Origin: Myxococcaceae bacterium
GTDB lineage: Bacteria > Myxococcota > Myxococcia > Myxococcales > Myxococcaceae
Reading direction: 5' to 3'
DNA: 32,623 nt
Assembly: GCA_025459425.1 (NCBI GenBank)
Contig: JALOQF010000036.1
Location: 1-32,623, forward strand
Shown here: in pieces, positions 6,964-15,509 of the stretch
How the letters are laid out: each line of letters begins with the position of its first letter
Numbering within the stretch: position 1 is the first letter of the stretch
The notes under the pieces: generated by a model
Databases searched by the model: none
Told to the model about the DNA's origin: nothing
The model's input: the letters and a program-made list of their open reading frames with translations, nothing else
Program-made: the position numbers and the translations under genes

Positions 6964-7755
6964 ATGCCCTCGAAGTCCTTCTCTGCCCTGTCCACCGCGT
7001 CGACCGATGCGCTGTGGAGCGCCCTCGCTGACGTGTCCCGCTGGCCCTCGTGGGACGAGTCCATCGCGCGGGCGTCACTCGAGGGCCCGTTCGTCAACGG
7101 CACCCGCGGCGCGCTGGCGCCCCACGGCCAGCCGACGCTCGCCTTCACCCTCACCGAGGTGACGGCGGGCCGCTCGTTCACCAACGAAGCGCGCGTCGGC
7201 CCCATGACGGTGCGCTTCCACCACACGCTCGAGCGCCTCAGCGGCGGCGCGCGCGTCACCCACGGCGTCGAAGTCGATGGCCCTGGAGCCGACGCGCTGC
7301 TCGAGCGGCTCGCGCCCGCCGTCGAGCAGGCGCTGCTGTCACTCGCGCGCCTCGGCGCGAACGACCCACGGACGCTGGGCGGCCTCATTCTCTACACGCG
7401 CGACGTGGCGAAGAAGGTGGCGTTCTACGAGGCCGCGTTCGGCGTCGAGGTGCTGAGCCGCGCCCCGGGCCACGTGTACGTGCAGCTCGCCGGCGCCGTC
7501 CCCCTGGGCTTCACCGCCGAGTCGTTCGCGCAGACGGCGCTGCCGCTGGCGATGCACCCCAGTCGCGCCGACGCGCCGCCGCCGGCGATGGAGCTCATGT
7601 TCGTGGTGGCCGACGTCGCTGCCGCCTTCCAGCGCGCCGTGAAGGCCGGGGCCACGCCCGTCGTCGAGCCGACGACGAAGCCCTGGGGCCAGGAGGTGTC
7701 GTACGTGCGCGACGACGACGGCGTGCTCGTCGAGCTCTGCTCCCCGTGGGCGTGA
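6964..7755 (+). CDS. SRPBCC domain fused to VOC (glyoxalase-like) domain
   Basis: This is a 263-residue cytoplasmic protein. Residues 1-135 resemble the SRPBCC/START-like (polyketide cyclase) hydrophobic-pocket fold: STDALWSALADVSRWPSWDE, TLAFTLTEVTAGRSFTNEAR and THGVEVDGPGADALLERL. Residues 138-263 are a VOC domain: LGGLILYTRDVAKKVAFYEA, then AMELMFVVADVAAAFQRAVK and a terminal SYVRDDDGVLVELCSPW. VOC metal ligands are normally His/Glu; a C-terminal Glu (VELCSP) is present but an N-terminal His is not evident, so it may bind rather than convert a ligand. GGAG at 6955-6958 supports the ATG at 6964. It faces the Cys-rich gene end to end. WYL/YafY-type regulators often neighbour SRPBCC or VOC genes, and one lies about 1.2 kb downstream. 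Confidence 0.85.
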   Translation: MPSKSFSALSTASTDALWSALADVSRWPSWDESIARASLEGPFVNGTRGALAPHGQPTLAFTLTEVTAGRSFTNEARVGPMTVRFHHTLERLSGGARVTHGVEVDGPGADALLERLAPAVEQALLSLARLGANDPRTLGGLILYTRDVAKKVAFYEAAFGVEVLSRAPGHVYVQLAGAVPLGFTAESFAQTALPLAMHPSRADAPPPAMELMFVVADVAAAFQRAVKAGATPVVEPTTKPWGQEVSYVRDDDGVLVELCSPWA

Positions 7756-7782
7756 GCCAGCACCGGTACAGCAGGCAGCGGC

Positions 7783-8814
7783 CTAGCGGCAGTAGCCGTA
7801 CGTCGACGTCGAGGTTGGAACGCACGTCTGTTGCCGCATGAGGCCGACCCCGAGACAGTCGGCGTTCGTGAGGCACATCACCGCGCACACGGACGCGGTG
7901 TAGTTGGGCGGGCGCACGCACCGCAGGTCGCTGGCACACCGGGAGTTGTTCACCTGCTCTGGAATGCGCTCGTCGCAAACCGCAAACCCTTCGCGAACGG
8001 GGCTCGAGCCGATGGGCAGGCACCGCAACGTCGTCGGTGTCAGCAGCTTGCAGCCCGTCTCGGGCGTCGTGCACTCGAAGCCGCGCAGGGTGCAGGGCGT
8101 CGAGACGCAGACGCCACCACGGCAGTCCTCGTCGCAGGTCTCGGTCATCGAGGTGTACCTGCACTGGCCAGTCGACCGGTCGCAGGTGCCCTGGGCCTGG
8201 TACCGGGTGGCGACGAGCTCGGCGTTCGAGTTGGCCCGGCAGAAGTTCGTCGGCGGCGTGCTGCAGACGACGCCCGCGCAGCGGTCCACCCCGCAGACGT
8301 TGGCCTGGCCACCGCCTCCACAGGTGTTGGCGCCGGAGCACGTTCCACAGTTGACGGTTCGGCTGGCCCCGCAGCGGTCGAAGCCCGTGACGGCGCCGCA
8401 GTTCTTCCCGAGGCGGGAACAGAACGCCGCGTCGGTCTCTGGCGCGCACCCATACCGACCCGGCGTCCCTCCGCCGCCACAGGTCTGGGGCGCCTGGCAG
8501 CTGCCGCAGTCGAGCATCGCGCCGCAGCCGTCAGAGGCCGTGCCGCATGAAAGCCCCAGCGTCGCACACACCTGCGGCGTGCACGGAGGCGCGCCACAGA
8601 CGTTGGCCAGGCCCCCGCCTCCGCACGACTGCGTACCCGGACAGGCGCCGCAATCGAGAACGCCCCTGCAACCGTCTGGCAGTTGCCCACAGTTCTTCCC
8701 CGCGCCGAGACACGTGCGAGGCGCACACCCGGCGTCGAAGCTCGCGACGTCGAGGTTGGCGCCGCACCCGAGTGAGAAGAAAGCCGCCACCGCCAACAGT
8801 CGAAGTTCGTGCAT
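7783..8814 (-). CDS. Cys-rich repeat lipoprotein
   Basis: This is a 343-residue protein. The ATG at 8814 gives a lipoprotein signal ending FFSLGC (Cys17). Three repeats of about 48 residues follow, of the pattern C..C...CG..(D)GCG..LDCG.C.....CGGGG..ANVCG. A second Cys-rich part contains CDEDCRGGVCVSTPC, RCASDLRCVRPP and CAVMCLTNADCLG. The regular Cys spacing implies many disulfides in a surface-exposed extracytoplasmic protein, of a kind common in myxobacterial secretomes. No enzyme motif is visible. Longer upstream starts in the same frame would bury the signal peptide, so they were rejected. It is divergent from the WYL regulator gene, 97 bp away. Confidence 0.85.
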   Translation of the reverse strand: MHELRLLAVAAFFSLGCGANLDVASFDAGCAPRTCLGAGKNCGQLPDGCRGVLDCGACPGTQSCGGGGLANVCGAPPCTPQVCATLGLSCGTASDGCGAMLDCGSCQAPQTCGGGGTPGRYGCAPETDAAFCSRLGKNCGAVTGFDRCGASRTVNCGTCSGANTCGGGGQANVCGVDRCAGVVCSTPPTNFCRANSNAELVATRYQAQGTCDRSTGQCRYTSMTETCDEDCRGGVCVSTPCTLRGFECTTPETGCKLLTPTTLRCLPIGSSPVREGFAVCDERIPEQVNNSRCASDLRCVRPPNYTASVCAVMCLTNADCLGVGLMRQQTCVPTSTSTYGYCR

Positions 8815-8911
8815 GTGCGTTCCGGTATCGAGCAACTCCTTCGCTCTTGCCACCGGCGGTACGAATCCGTCTCGGCCGTCCGTCTCACAAAGGATACGAC
8901 TGGAGCCCCCG

Positions 8912-9607
8912 ATGACACGCTTGCCCCGACTGCTCAGCCTCGCGCTCCTGTTCTCTTCCCGGCGCCGGCTGCGCGCCGAGGACGCCGCGCGCCAGTTCGG
9001 CGTCAGCGTGCGCACCGTGTACCGCGACATCGCCGCGCTCGAAGAGGCCGGGTTTCCCCTCGTCGGCACGCCCGGCGATGGGTACCACCTCACCAGCGGC
9101 GCCCAGCTGCGCCCCCTCGCCGTGACACCAGAAGAGGCCGAGGCCCTCGTCATGGCCACGCGGCTCCTCCAGGCGAGCGCCGACGGCCCGCTGGAACACC
9201 ACCTCGCCTCGGCCCGCCTCAAGCTCGAGGCCGCGCTCACCCCCGACGCGATGGCCCGCGTGAAGCGCCAGGACGTCACCGTGCGGGTGCCAGACCGCTT
9301 CGAGGCGGGGCCGTTGTCGACGATTCTCGACGCGATTCACCACCGACACGTGCTGCGCCTCGCCTACGCCGGGGTGCGCCGCCAGGACACCACCGAGCGC
9401 GACGTCGAGCCGCTGGGGCTCGTGCGCAGCGCGCGCTTCTGGCTGATGCCCGCGTGGTGCCGGCTGCGGAACGACCTGCGCGTGTTCCGCTCCGACCGCA
9501 TTCTCTCGGCGTCGGCGACGGGTGACGTCTTCACCCCGCGCGAGGGCGCCACCATGGAGGACCTCGTCCGCCAGCACCTCGAGGGCGATGAACGCCGCGG
9601 AAGGTGA
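8912..9607 (+). CDS. YafY-like HTH-WYL transcriptional regulator
   Basis: This is a 231-residue protein. The N-terminal winged HTH (residues 1-60) contains AARQFGVSVRTVYRDIAALE, the recognition-helix signature of DeoR/HTH_11-WYL regulators, followed by the wing GTPGDGYHL. A linker helix region (70-115) leads into the C-terminal WYL-type domain (about 130-225; HRHVLRLAYAG, DVEPLGLV, FWLMPAWCRLRNDLRVFRSD). WYL domains sense ligands, some of them nucleotide or ssDNA-like. GGAG at 8902-8905 supports the ATG at 8912. The frame is open upstream for 1 kb, but that stretch is antisense to the Cys-rich gene. Likely targets are the divergent gene and/or the SRPBCC-VOC gene; this is inference. It lacks the extra C-terminal extension of longer YafY proteins. 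Confidence 0.9.
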   Translation: MTRLPRLLSLALLFSSRRRLRAEDAARQFGVSVRTVYRDIAALEEAGFPLVGTPGDGYHLTSGAQLRPLAVTPEEAEALVMATRLLQASADGPLEHHLASARLKLEAALTPDAMARVKRQDVTVRVPDRFEAGPLSTILDAIHHRHVLRLAYAGVRRQDTTERDVEPLGLVRSARFWLMPAWCRLRNDLRVFRSDRILSASATGDVFTPREGATMEDLVRQHLEGDERRGR

Positions 9608-9622
9608 CGCGAAAGCCCTGCG

Positions 9623-9651
9623 CGAGCGGGCTCGTCGAGCCGCAGCGCTCG
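9623..9651 (+). terminator. Strong hairpin after WYL gene
   Basis: CGAGCG-GGCTCG at 9623-9634 pairs with CGAGCC at 9636-9641 and, after a 4-nt bulge (GCAG), with CGCTCG at 9646-9651. The nested stem lies 15 nt after the WYL stop codon and is followed by a weak TTCAT. It is likely a transcription-terminating hairpin without a proper U-tract. Confidence 0.45.
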
Positions 9652-10272
9652 TTCATATCGAGGCGACGTGGTGCCGAGCGGGTCGATGTCAGACCACCAT
9701 GAGAGCGTGGATTCTCACGCGCTGCTGCACGCGCGCCTCTCGGAGAACCCATGGAAGACCACCCACTCACAGCCGCACACCACCACGCGCCCACGCTCAG
9801 GGCGCACGTGCGCGGCGCGGCCCGAGCGCACGCCGATGCCGTGTGGCCGCCGCGAGGTGAGCCGACCCAGTGCTGACTGTGCGCCGGCGGGCAGCCGCCC
9901 GAGTCCCGGCCCGTGAGGGTCCGAACCGTGACGAGCGCCGAGCAACCAGACGCGCGCTTCGCGGCTCGACCTCGCCCCGGTACCGCCGAAGCCTCAGCCG
10001 ACCGCACGGAGCGCACGGCCCGCGGCAGTCGTGCCCTCCAGCGCGACCAGCAGGCCTCCTCCGTGTTCACCACGCCGTCTTGCACACGGGGCGCGCCACG
10101 TCGCTGCGCGACCCGAGGTCCCGCCCTGCCCCCCAGCCTCCATTCGGCGGCCTCGCCCACCGCGCCGCGCGTCGGTCAGGAGCCCACTCGGCCGCCCCTC
10201 GAGCCTGGACGACACGAAGCGCCCGGCCTCGGGAGCGGCGACCTGGCCCCGGAAACCCGGTAAGCACGGCGC
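9652..10272. other. Gap without a convincing gene
   Basis: Between the WYL gene and the helicase no frame shows a recognisable protein. The frames that stay open have Arg/Pro/Ala-rich shadow composition. One 41-codon ORF (9751-9876) with a good ribosome-binding site is listed separately. I see no tRNA-like fold, repeat array or insertion sequence here. Confidence 0.6.
9751..9876 (+). CDS. Possible 41-residue small ORF
   Basis: An ATG at 9751 is preceded by GGAG at 9742-9745 (5-nt spacer) and reads 41 residues beginning MEDHPLTAAHHHAPTLRAHV and ending Pro-Thr-Gln-Cys. It is rich in His and Ala, with no signal or membrane segment. Support is only the ribosome-binding site and the absence of any other gene in a 665-bp gap. 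It may equally be a chance ORF. Confidence 0.22.
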   Translation: MEDHPLTAAHHHAPTLRAHVRGAARAHADAVWPPRGEPTQC

Positions 10273-12276
10273 GTGTCGTCTCGCGCCCGAGAGCTCCGCC
10301 AGGCCACCGTCGATGGCATTCTCGGGCCCACCGGCGCGTTGGCGGCCGTCCTCAAGGGCTACGAGCACCGCCCCGCGCAGCTCGACATGGCCCGCGCGGT
10401 CGCCCTCGCGCTCGAGACGAAGACGCCGCTCCTCGCCGAGGCGGGCACCGGCACCGGAAAGACGCTCGCCTACCTCGTCCCCGCGGCGCTGTCGGGCAAG
10501 CGCGTCGTCGTCTCCACTGCCACCCGCACCCTGCAAGACCAGGTCTTCACCAAGGACATTCCCCTCTTGCGCGACGTCGTGGGGCTGCCCTTCTCGGCTG
10601 CGCTCCTGAAGGGGCGCTCGAACTACCTCTGCGCCCACCGCTTCGAGGCCTTCGACCAGGCGCCCACCTTCGCCAGCCCCGAAGACGCCGCGCAGTGGCA
10701 GGCCTTCCGACGCTGGGCCCTGTCCACCGAGACGGGTGACCGGGTCGAGACGACCGTGCCCGAGACGTGGAGCGGCTGGCCCCTCGTCACCACCACCAGC
10801 GACGCCTGCCTCGGCGGCAAGTGCCCCCTCTACGAGTCGTGCTTCGTCACCCGCGGGCGCCGCGCGGCCGCCGACGTCGACGTCATCGTCGTCAACCACG
10901 CCCTCTTCTTCTCCGACCTCGCCCTGCGCGCGCGCGGCGGCGAGGAGCCGCTCGGCATCCTCCCGCCGTACGACGCGGTGGTGTTCGACGAGGCCCACGC
11001 GCTCGAAGACGTCGCCACCGAGTACTTCGGCGTGACGGTGTCGTCGGGGCGCCTCACCAGCCTCGCGCAAGACCTGCTCGGTGTGCTGCCCGTCACCGAC
11101 TCGCGCGCCAGCCACCTCGCGGCGCTCTCCGTCACCCTGCGCAGCCGCAGCGACGCCCTCTTCCGCGAGCTGTCGCTGCAGCTGCCCCATGGGCCCCTCT
11201 TCGACGACGGGAGTCCGCGCCGCGGGGGAGGAGACACCACCCTCACCGAGGCGCTGCTCGACGGCGTGCGGCCCCACGCGGCGGCCGTCCTCGAGACGCT
11301 GTCGGCGTTGTCGGCGCTGGTGGCCGAAGACGACCCCGACGTGGGCGCGCTCCACCGCCGCGCCGTCGAGAGCGCCGCGGCCCTGGAGCACGTGCTGCAG
11401 GCCGACGACGCCCGGCAGGTGTACTGGGCCGAGGCCCGCGGCCGGAGCCTCGCGCTGCGCGCCGCACCCATCGACGTGGGTGAGAGCCTGGGCCGCTTCC
11501 TCTTCGAAGACACGCCCACCGTCATCTTCACCTCGGCCACCCTCACCTCGTCGACGGGCCGCGACGCGAAGAGCTTCGACTTCGTCACCCGCCGCTTCGG
11601 CCTGTCACCAGGCGCCACCGCGACCGTCTCGGTCGACTCGCCCTTCGACTACCAGACGCAGGCGGCGCTCTATGTGCCCCGGCACCTGCCAGAGCCCGCC
11701 GCCGAAGGCTTCACCCTCGAGTTCTCGCGCGAGGTGTTGCGCCTCATTCGCCTCACCGAAGGCCGGGCCTTCGTGCTGTGCACCAGCCTGCGCCACCTCG
11801 ACGAGGTGCACGGCCTGGTGTCTCCGCACGTCACCGTGCCGGTGCTGAAGCAGGGCGAGGGGCCGCGCGGGCTGCTGCTCGAGCGCTTCAAGGAAAAGCC
11901 CTCGGTGCTCTTCGCCTCGCACAGCTTCTGGGAAGGCGTCGACGTGCCGGGTGACGCGCTGTCGCTCGTGGTAATGGACAAGGTGCCCTTCGCGCCGCCC
12001 GGAGAGCCGCTGCAGGCCGCGCGCATCGAGGCCGTGCGCGAGGGCGGCGGCAACCCCTTCGACGAGTACCAGGTGCCGCAGGCGGCGCTCACCCTGCGAC
12101 AGGGCTTCGGGCGCCTCATCCGCACGCGCTCCGACCGGGGCATCGTGGCGCTCGGAGACACCCGCGTGCTGACGAAGCGCTACGGGCGCGCGCTGCTCGA
12201 CAGCCTGCCACCGGCGCGACGCTTCACCCGCCTCGTCGACGTCAAGGCGTGGTGGGCGGGCCCCTCGTCAGGGTGA
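10273..12276 (+). CDS. dinG: DinG/XPD-family ATP-dependent DNA helicase
   Basis: This is a 667-residue superfamily 2 helicase starting at GTG 10273. Walker A is AEAGTGTGKT (residues 55-64). The iron-sulfur cysteines of XPD/DinG-type enzymes are present: Cys120 (NYLC), Cys179, Cys184 and Cys190 (CLGGKC, YESC). VNHALFFSD is near 207-215 and the DEAH box is at 239-242. Helicase domain 2 has TVIFTSATLTS, a SFWEGVDVPG motif and motif VI (QGFGRLIRTRSDRGIVALGD). These are 5'-3' helicases that use a 4Fe-4S cluster, acting on R-loops, D-loops or damaged forks. Length fits DinG/YoaA without the extra exonuclease domain of Firmicute forms. The gene's 3' end overlaps the convergent lipoprotein gene by 9 nt. 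DinG and YoaA cannot be separated here, so the symbol is tentative. Confidence 0.9.
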   Translation: MSSRARELRQATVDGILGPTGALAAVLKGYEHRPAQLDMARAVALALETKTPLLAEAGTGTGKTLAYLVPAALSGKRVVVSTATRTLQDQVFTKDIPLLRDVVGLPFSAALLKGRSNYLCAHRFEAFDQAPTFASPEDAAQWQAFRRWALSTETGDRVETTVPETWSGWPLVTTTSDACLGGKCPLYESCFVTRGRRAAADVDVIVVNHALFFSDLALRARGGEEPLGILPPYDAVVFDEAHALEDVATEYFGVTVSSGRLTSLAQDLLGVLPVTDSRASHLAALSVTLRSRSDALFRELSLQLPHGPLFDDGSPRRGGGDTTLTEALLDGVRPHAAAVLETLSALSALVAEDDPDVGALHRRAVESAAALEHVLQADDARQVYWAEARGRSLALRAAPIDVGESLGRFLFEDTPTVIFTSATLTSSTGRDAKSFDFVTRRFGLSPGATATVSVDSPFDYQTQAALYVPRHLPEPAAEGFTLEFSREVLRLIRLTEGRAFVLCTSLRHLDEVHGLVSPHVTVPVLKQGEGPRGLLLERFKEKPSVLFASHSFWEGVDVPGDALSLVVMDKVPFAPPGEPLQAARIEAVREGGGNPFDEYQVPQAALTLRQGFGRLIRTRSDRGIVALGDTRVLTKRYGRALLDSLPPARRFTRLVDVKAWWAGPSSG

Positions 12277-13371
12277 CGTCGCCGTTCCCGCGACGAGGCT
12301 CTTCATCAACACCACCCGCTTCGCCTCGGGCTGCGCCAGAATCGCGCGGAGCCGCCGGCGCTCGGCGTCGCAGAGCAGCTCGCTGGGCACGTTCGCCGGC
12401 CGCTGGAGGGCCTGCACGGCCGTCTCGAGGGCGCGGTCGGTCGACACGAGCTCCCGAATCGAAGCCTCGACTTCACGTTGCGTGGGCAGGCCCGGCGGCG
12501 TCGTCGCGGCCAGCGCGAGCGCCAGGGCCTCGCGCGTCAGCCCCACCCACCGCACGGCGCTCTCTTCGGGCAGCCGCTCGAGCAGCTCCGGGGACGGGTC
12601 GAGGCGGTGCCGCACCAGCTCTCCACACTCGAGCGGCGGCAGCGCCTCGAGGAGGGCCTGGCGCAGCGCGAAGCGCTCCGTCAGCCGCGCGGGCGAGAGC
12701 CGGACCAGGGCGTTGTCCATCAACAGCAGCCCCGAGATGTCGCCGTGGCCGGCGTCACGGAACAACGTCAGCCGCGCCTTCGCCTGCGGGTCTGTCTGGA
12801 GGTACTGGGCGAGGTCGACGAGGGCGCTCACCAGCGCGCGGCGGTCGCTCTCGAAGCGCCCGACGGCCTGCGTTGCACGCGCCCCATCACCACCCGGCGG
12901 CGTCACCACCTCGACCTCGCACGTCTGGCTCAGCAGCACGTAGCGGGCGCGGGTGTGCGCGCCGTCACCCGCCTGGAAGCGGGCGAGCTGGCCGTCGAGC
13001 CAGGGCCCCTTCGTCGCCTCCAGCTGGGCTCCGGCTGGCACCGCGGGGCCGGCACCGGGCCGACACGTCACGGTGAGGTGCTCTGGGCCATCTGGGTCGA
13101 CCGCCCACGTCTGCACGCCGGGCTTCCACTGCCGTACGACGTCGGCTCGAACGAGGAGCCACCGTGGGTCGAGCGTCAACCGCCAGCCGGGGCCCGTCAC
13201 CCCGCCATCGTGAGCGACCGTGTCCTTCTCGGTGAGCGTGGCCGTGGCCGCGACAGGTGGCGCTGGTGGCACGGGAGCCGCCGGTGGCTTGTCCCGACAC
13301 GCGAAAGCCACCAGCGCCAGGGCGACGGCACCAACGGTCTTCGACACCTCGTTTCCGAGCCGACCGCCCAT
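12268..13371 (-). CDS. Putative lipoprotein at the end of the pilus tip operon
   Basis: This is a 367-residue protein. The ATG at 13371 shares its A with the TGA of pilX (TGATG), so translation is coupled. Residues 1-25 form an export signal ending LVAFAC, a probable lipobox, followed by a Pro/Ala-rich stretch. A domain at about 50-180 contains GWRLTLDPRWLLVRADVVRQ and Cys residues (TVTCRPG, SQTCEVEV). A helical C-terminal part (about 185-355) is rich in Leu/Ala/Glu/Arg. No family is recognised. As the last gene of the pilY1-minor pilin operon it may be an accessory pilotin or assembly factor, which is inference from position. It overlaps the helicase gene's 3' end by 9 nt. Confidence 0.72.
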   Translation of the reverse strand: MGGRLGNEVSKTVGAVALALVAFACRDKPPAAPVPPAPPVAATATLTEKDTVAHDGGVTGPGWRLTLDPRWLLVRADVVRQWKPGVQTWAVDPDGPEHLTVTCRPGAGPAVPAGAQLEATKGPWLDGQLARFQAGDGAHTRARYVLLSQTCEVEVVTPPGGDGARATQAVGRFESDRRALVSALVDLAQYLQTDPQAKARLTLFRDAGHGDISGLLLMDNALVRLSPARLTERFALRQALLEALPPLECGELVRHRLDPSPELLERLPEESAVRWVGLTREALALALAATTPPGLPTQREVEASIRELVSTDRALETAVQALQRPANVPSELLCDAERRRLRAILAQPEAKRVVLMKSLVAGTATSP

Positions 13372-13925
13372 CAGCCGCCGACGCAGTCGTAACCGCCCAC
13401 GCAAGGCACCGAGGTGGCGTTGCCAATCTCGACCTCGGCCTCGACGATGCTCGTCACGAGCCCCACCGCGTTGACGTTCTGACCGAAGAAGCCCGTCGAC
13501 CGCACCACGTACCGGTTCGGCCTCGCGAGGAGCTCGAGGTCTTCCGGAGCAGGCGTCGGACGGTACACCACGAACTGGTACAGCAGTCCCCCGCCCTGGA
13601 GCGGGTTGTCGTTCGGGCCGATGACGGGCCCTACCGTGAAGAGGCTCGTGCAGGTGTTGGCCTCGACCTCGGCGGCGGTGCACGTGCCGGTGAAGGCGAG
13701 CGTGTTGATCTGCGCCGCGCGGACGCGTCGAATCGCCTCTTGCAGCCCCATCTCCGCGTTCAACGCCGCCACCGTCTGAGCGGTCGTCACCGAATTCAGG
13801 GTACCGGCATCACGCGTCTGCAGAAAGAGACCCGCCGCGAGCACCGAGACGAGGAGCAGACAGGCGAGGGCCGCCAGCATCGCCATGCCCCGGGTCTGCC
13901 GGCGTCGTGGGTTCTGTCGCTTCAT
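13371..13925 (-). CDS. pilX: PilX-like minor pilin
   Basis: This is a 184-residue protein. A basic leader (MKRQNPRRRQTRG) ends in the prepilin-peptidase Gly13, followed by MAMLAALACLLLVSVLAAGL, the hydrophobic N-terminal helix. Position +5 after cleavage is Ala instead of the usual Glu, as in tip subunits of the GspK/PilX type. The globular part includes Cys pairs (TGTCTAAEVEANTC) and a C-terminal CVGGYDC, likely disulfides. The start overlaps the pilW stop by 4 nt (ATGA) and the stop touches the downstream lipoprotein start. By analogy with Pseudomonas and Myxococcus xanthus, PilX joins other minor pilins and PilY1 in a priming complex at the pilus tip in the inner membrane. The symbol is by similarity and gene order. 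Confidence 0.8.
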   Translation of the reverse strand: MKRQNPRRRQTRGMAMLAALACLLLVSVLAAGLFLQTRDAGTLNSVTTAQTVAALNAEMGLQEAIRRVRAAQINTLAFTGTCTAAEVEANTCTSLFTVGPVIGPNDNPLQGGGLLYQFVVYRPTPAPEDLELLARPNRYVVRSTGFFGQNVNAVGLVTSIVEAEVEIGNATSVPCVGGYDCVGG

Positions 13926-15109
13926 GGCGTCACCATCACGATGTTCTGCGGGAGGAAGGTCGCCTCGACGACGGCCCGTTGGTTGTTCTCGGCCCCCACG
14001 ACCGCCTGTCCGGCAATCTCTCCGACGACGCCCACAGGGTTGTCGAAGGAAGCCGGCCGGGCAATGCCTGCGAACTCGGAGCCGAACCCCCGAGACCGGG
14101 GCGAGATGGTGGTGACCGCCACCCGCAGGGCCCGCAACAGCATGGCGCTGCGCTCGGCCGCAGCAGTTGACGCTCCATTGAGGGCGCCGGAACCCGACGT
14201 CGGGTCTGGCTCGTAGCCAGCGCAGTCACCACCAACCGTGATTCCACAGGTGCAGCGCGCGGCCGCTCCAGTCCCCGTGCACGTGGGGCCCGACACCATC
14301 GTCGCGCCGTTCACCTGATTCGCGAGCACCGAGGCGACCTGCAGGTCCTCGATGCCCTCTTGCACCCGCTCGAACGCCGTCTGGGTCATCGTGCCGTCGA
14401 ACCGCTGGCGAAAGAGGGCTGGCCGAAAGTTGGGGTTGGACGCCGCAGGCGGGCGACACACCATGTACCGCGTGGCTTGACCGAGCGCCGTCACGGCCAT
14501 CTGCGCGGCCGGACACAGACCGGGCCCCGTCGTCGGGTAGTTGCTGGCCGCAGCAGCAGTTCGCAGGTCGGCCTTCAACAGCGTCATCGTGCCGCTGCTG
14601 ATGGGCCCCGTCAAACGCCCCGCACAGCCCGTCACGCCGTTGCTCATGAACACGATGACGCCGTTCCCCTCGGTCGTCGACGAGAACGGGTTGGCGGCAC
14701 CCGTGAACGCCGAGCCATTGTTGACCGCACGACCGGGCAGCGGGCCTCCGGCGCCCTGCCGGAACTCGATGACGTCAGAACCGGGCACTGGCCTCCAGCC
14801 GGCCTGGCCTCCGCACCCGGCCGCCAGCACGTCCGCCAGCTCGGGCTCCGTTCCCGAGACGTTCTGCAACACCCGCACGGCCAGCGGTGGTGTCCCGAAA
14901 CGGTAGCCGGCGTTCGCGGCGTCGAAGGCCATCAGCGAGAGCGCGATGCGCCCATTGACGCGGGTGTCGACCTGGTTGCTCGATTCGCGTCGCTGGCGCG
15001 TGATGGTGACGACGACCGACATCACCGCCGCCAGAATGATGGACAACACCGCGAGCGAGACGAGCAGCTCGATGAGCGTCAAGCCACGGCGCATGTCAGA
15101 AGCCCGCAT
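13922..15109 (-). CDS. pilW: PilW-like minor pilin
   Basis: This is a 395-residue prepilin-like protein. The class III signal MRASDMRRG^LTLIELLVSLA has Gly9 before the cleavage and Glu at +5. I choose the ATG at 15109 because CGGAG lies 7 nt upstream; an ATG at 15094 (leader MRRG) is also possible. The mature part carries Cys residues (AAGCGGQ, GVTCAG-like TGCAGR, GLCPAAQ, MVCRPP, CTGTG, CTCGI, GDCAGY), unusually many for a minor pilin, and ends VVEATFLPQNIVMVTP. The length fits PilW. It overlaps the end of pilV by 14 nt and the start of pilX by 4 nt. It is a predicted part of the minor pilin-PilY1 complex. Confidence 0.85.
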   Translation of the reverse strand: MRASDMRRGLTLIELLVSLAVLSIILAAVMSVVVTITRQRRESSNQVDTRVNGRIALSLMAFDAANAGYRFGTPPLAVRVLQNVSGTEPELADVLAAGCGGQAGWRPVPGSDVIEFRQGAGGPLPGRAVNNGSAFTGAANPFSSTTEGNGVIVFMSNGVTGCAGRLTGPISSGTMTLLKADLRTAAAASNYPTTGPGLCPAAQMAVTALGQATRYMVCRPPAASNPNFRPALFRQRFDGTMTQTAFERVQEGIEDLQVASVLANQVNGATMVSGPTCTGTGAAARCTCGITVGGDCAGYEPDPTSGSGALNGASTAAAERSAMLLRALRVAVTTISPRSRGFGSEFAGIARPASFDNPVGVVGEIAGQAVVGAENNQRAVVEATFLPQNIVMVTP

Positions 15110-15509
15110 CGGGAAGCTCCGAGATGAAGACGGTCGCACGGGCGACCCGGTCGACGAACGCAGGGCCCACGTTCTCCCTCCAACGCGTCTCGACCAGCAC
15201 CTCGCGCGCGGCGATGCCCCCATCGCCGGCCGCCGTGACGGTGATGGTTCGCGTGTAGCGACGGCCGTTCTCGTCGGTCAGAATGCCTCCGTCGAAGACG
15301 CCCGGCGTCGAGAACGCCGCGAATGGCAGCACCATGACGTCGGCGACGCCGGCGGCCGTCACCTGCTGCCCGTTGACACGCGCGACCGAGTTCCCGAACT
15401 GGTTCATGCTGCTGATGATCAACTGCACGACACCAACCATGCCCAGAATCAGCAGCGCCCCTGCCATCATCGTCTCGAGCAGGGTGGAGCCCCGATGCGC
15501 GCGCCTCAT
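15096..15509 (-). CDS. pilV: PilV-like minor pilin
   Basis: This is a 137-residue protein with the prepilin signal MRRAHRG^STLLETMMAGAL (Gly7; Glu at +5) followed by a hydrophobic helix LLILGMVGVVQLII. The STLLE..MA(G/A) start is typical of PilV/GspI-like proteins. The rest is a small pilin head with FDGGILTDENGRRYTRTITV and no Cys pair. Its ATG overlaps the fimU stop by 4 nt (ATGA). It is a predicted bridging minor pilin in the tip complex. Confidence 0.87.
   Translation of the reverse strand: MRRAHRGSTLLETMMAGALLILGMVGVVQLIISSMNQFGNSVARVNGQQVTAAGVADVMVLPFAAFSTPGVFDGGILTDENGRRYTRTITVTAAGDGGIAAREVLVETRWRENVGPAFVDRVARATVFISELPDAGF

Noticed and set aside
9531-10160. 209-residue minus-strand frame in the gap before the helicase
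   Set aside because: Arg/Gly/Ser-rich without recognisable pattern, and it overlaps the end of the WYL gene; not supported as a gene.
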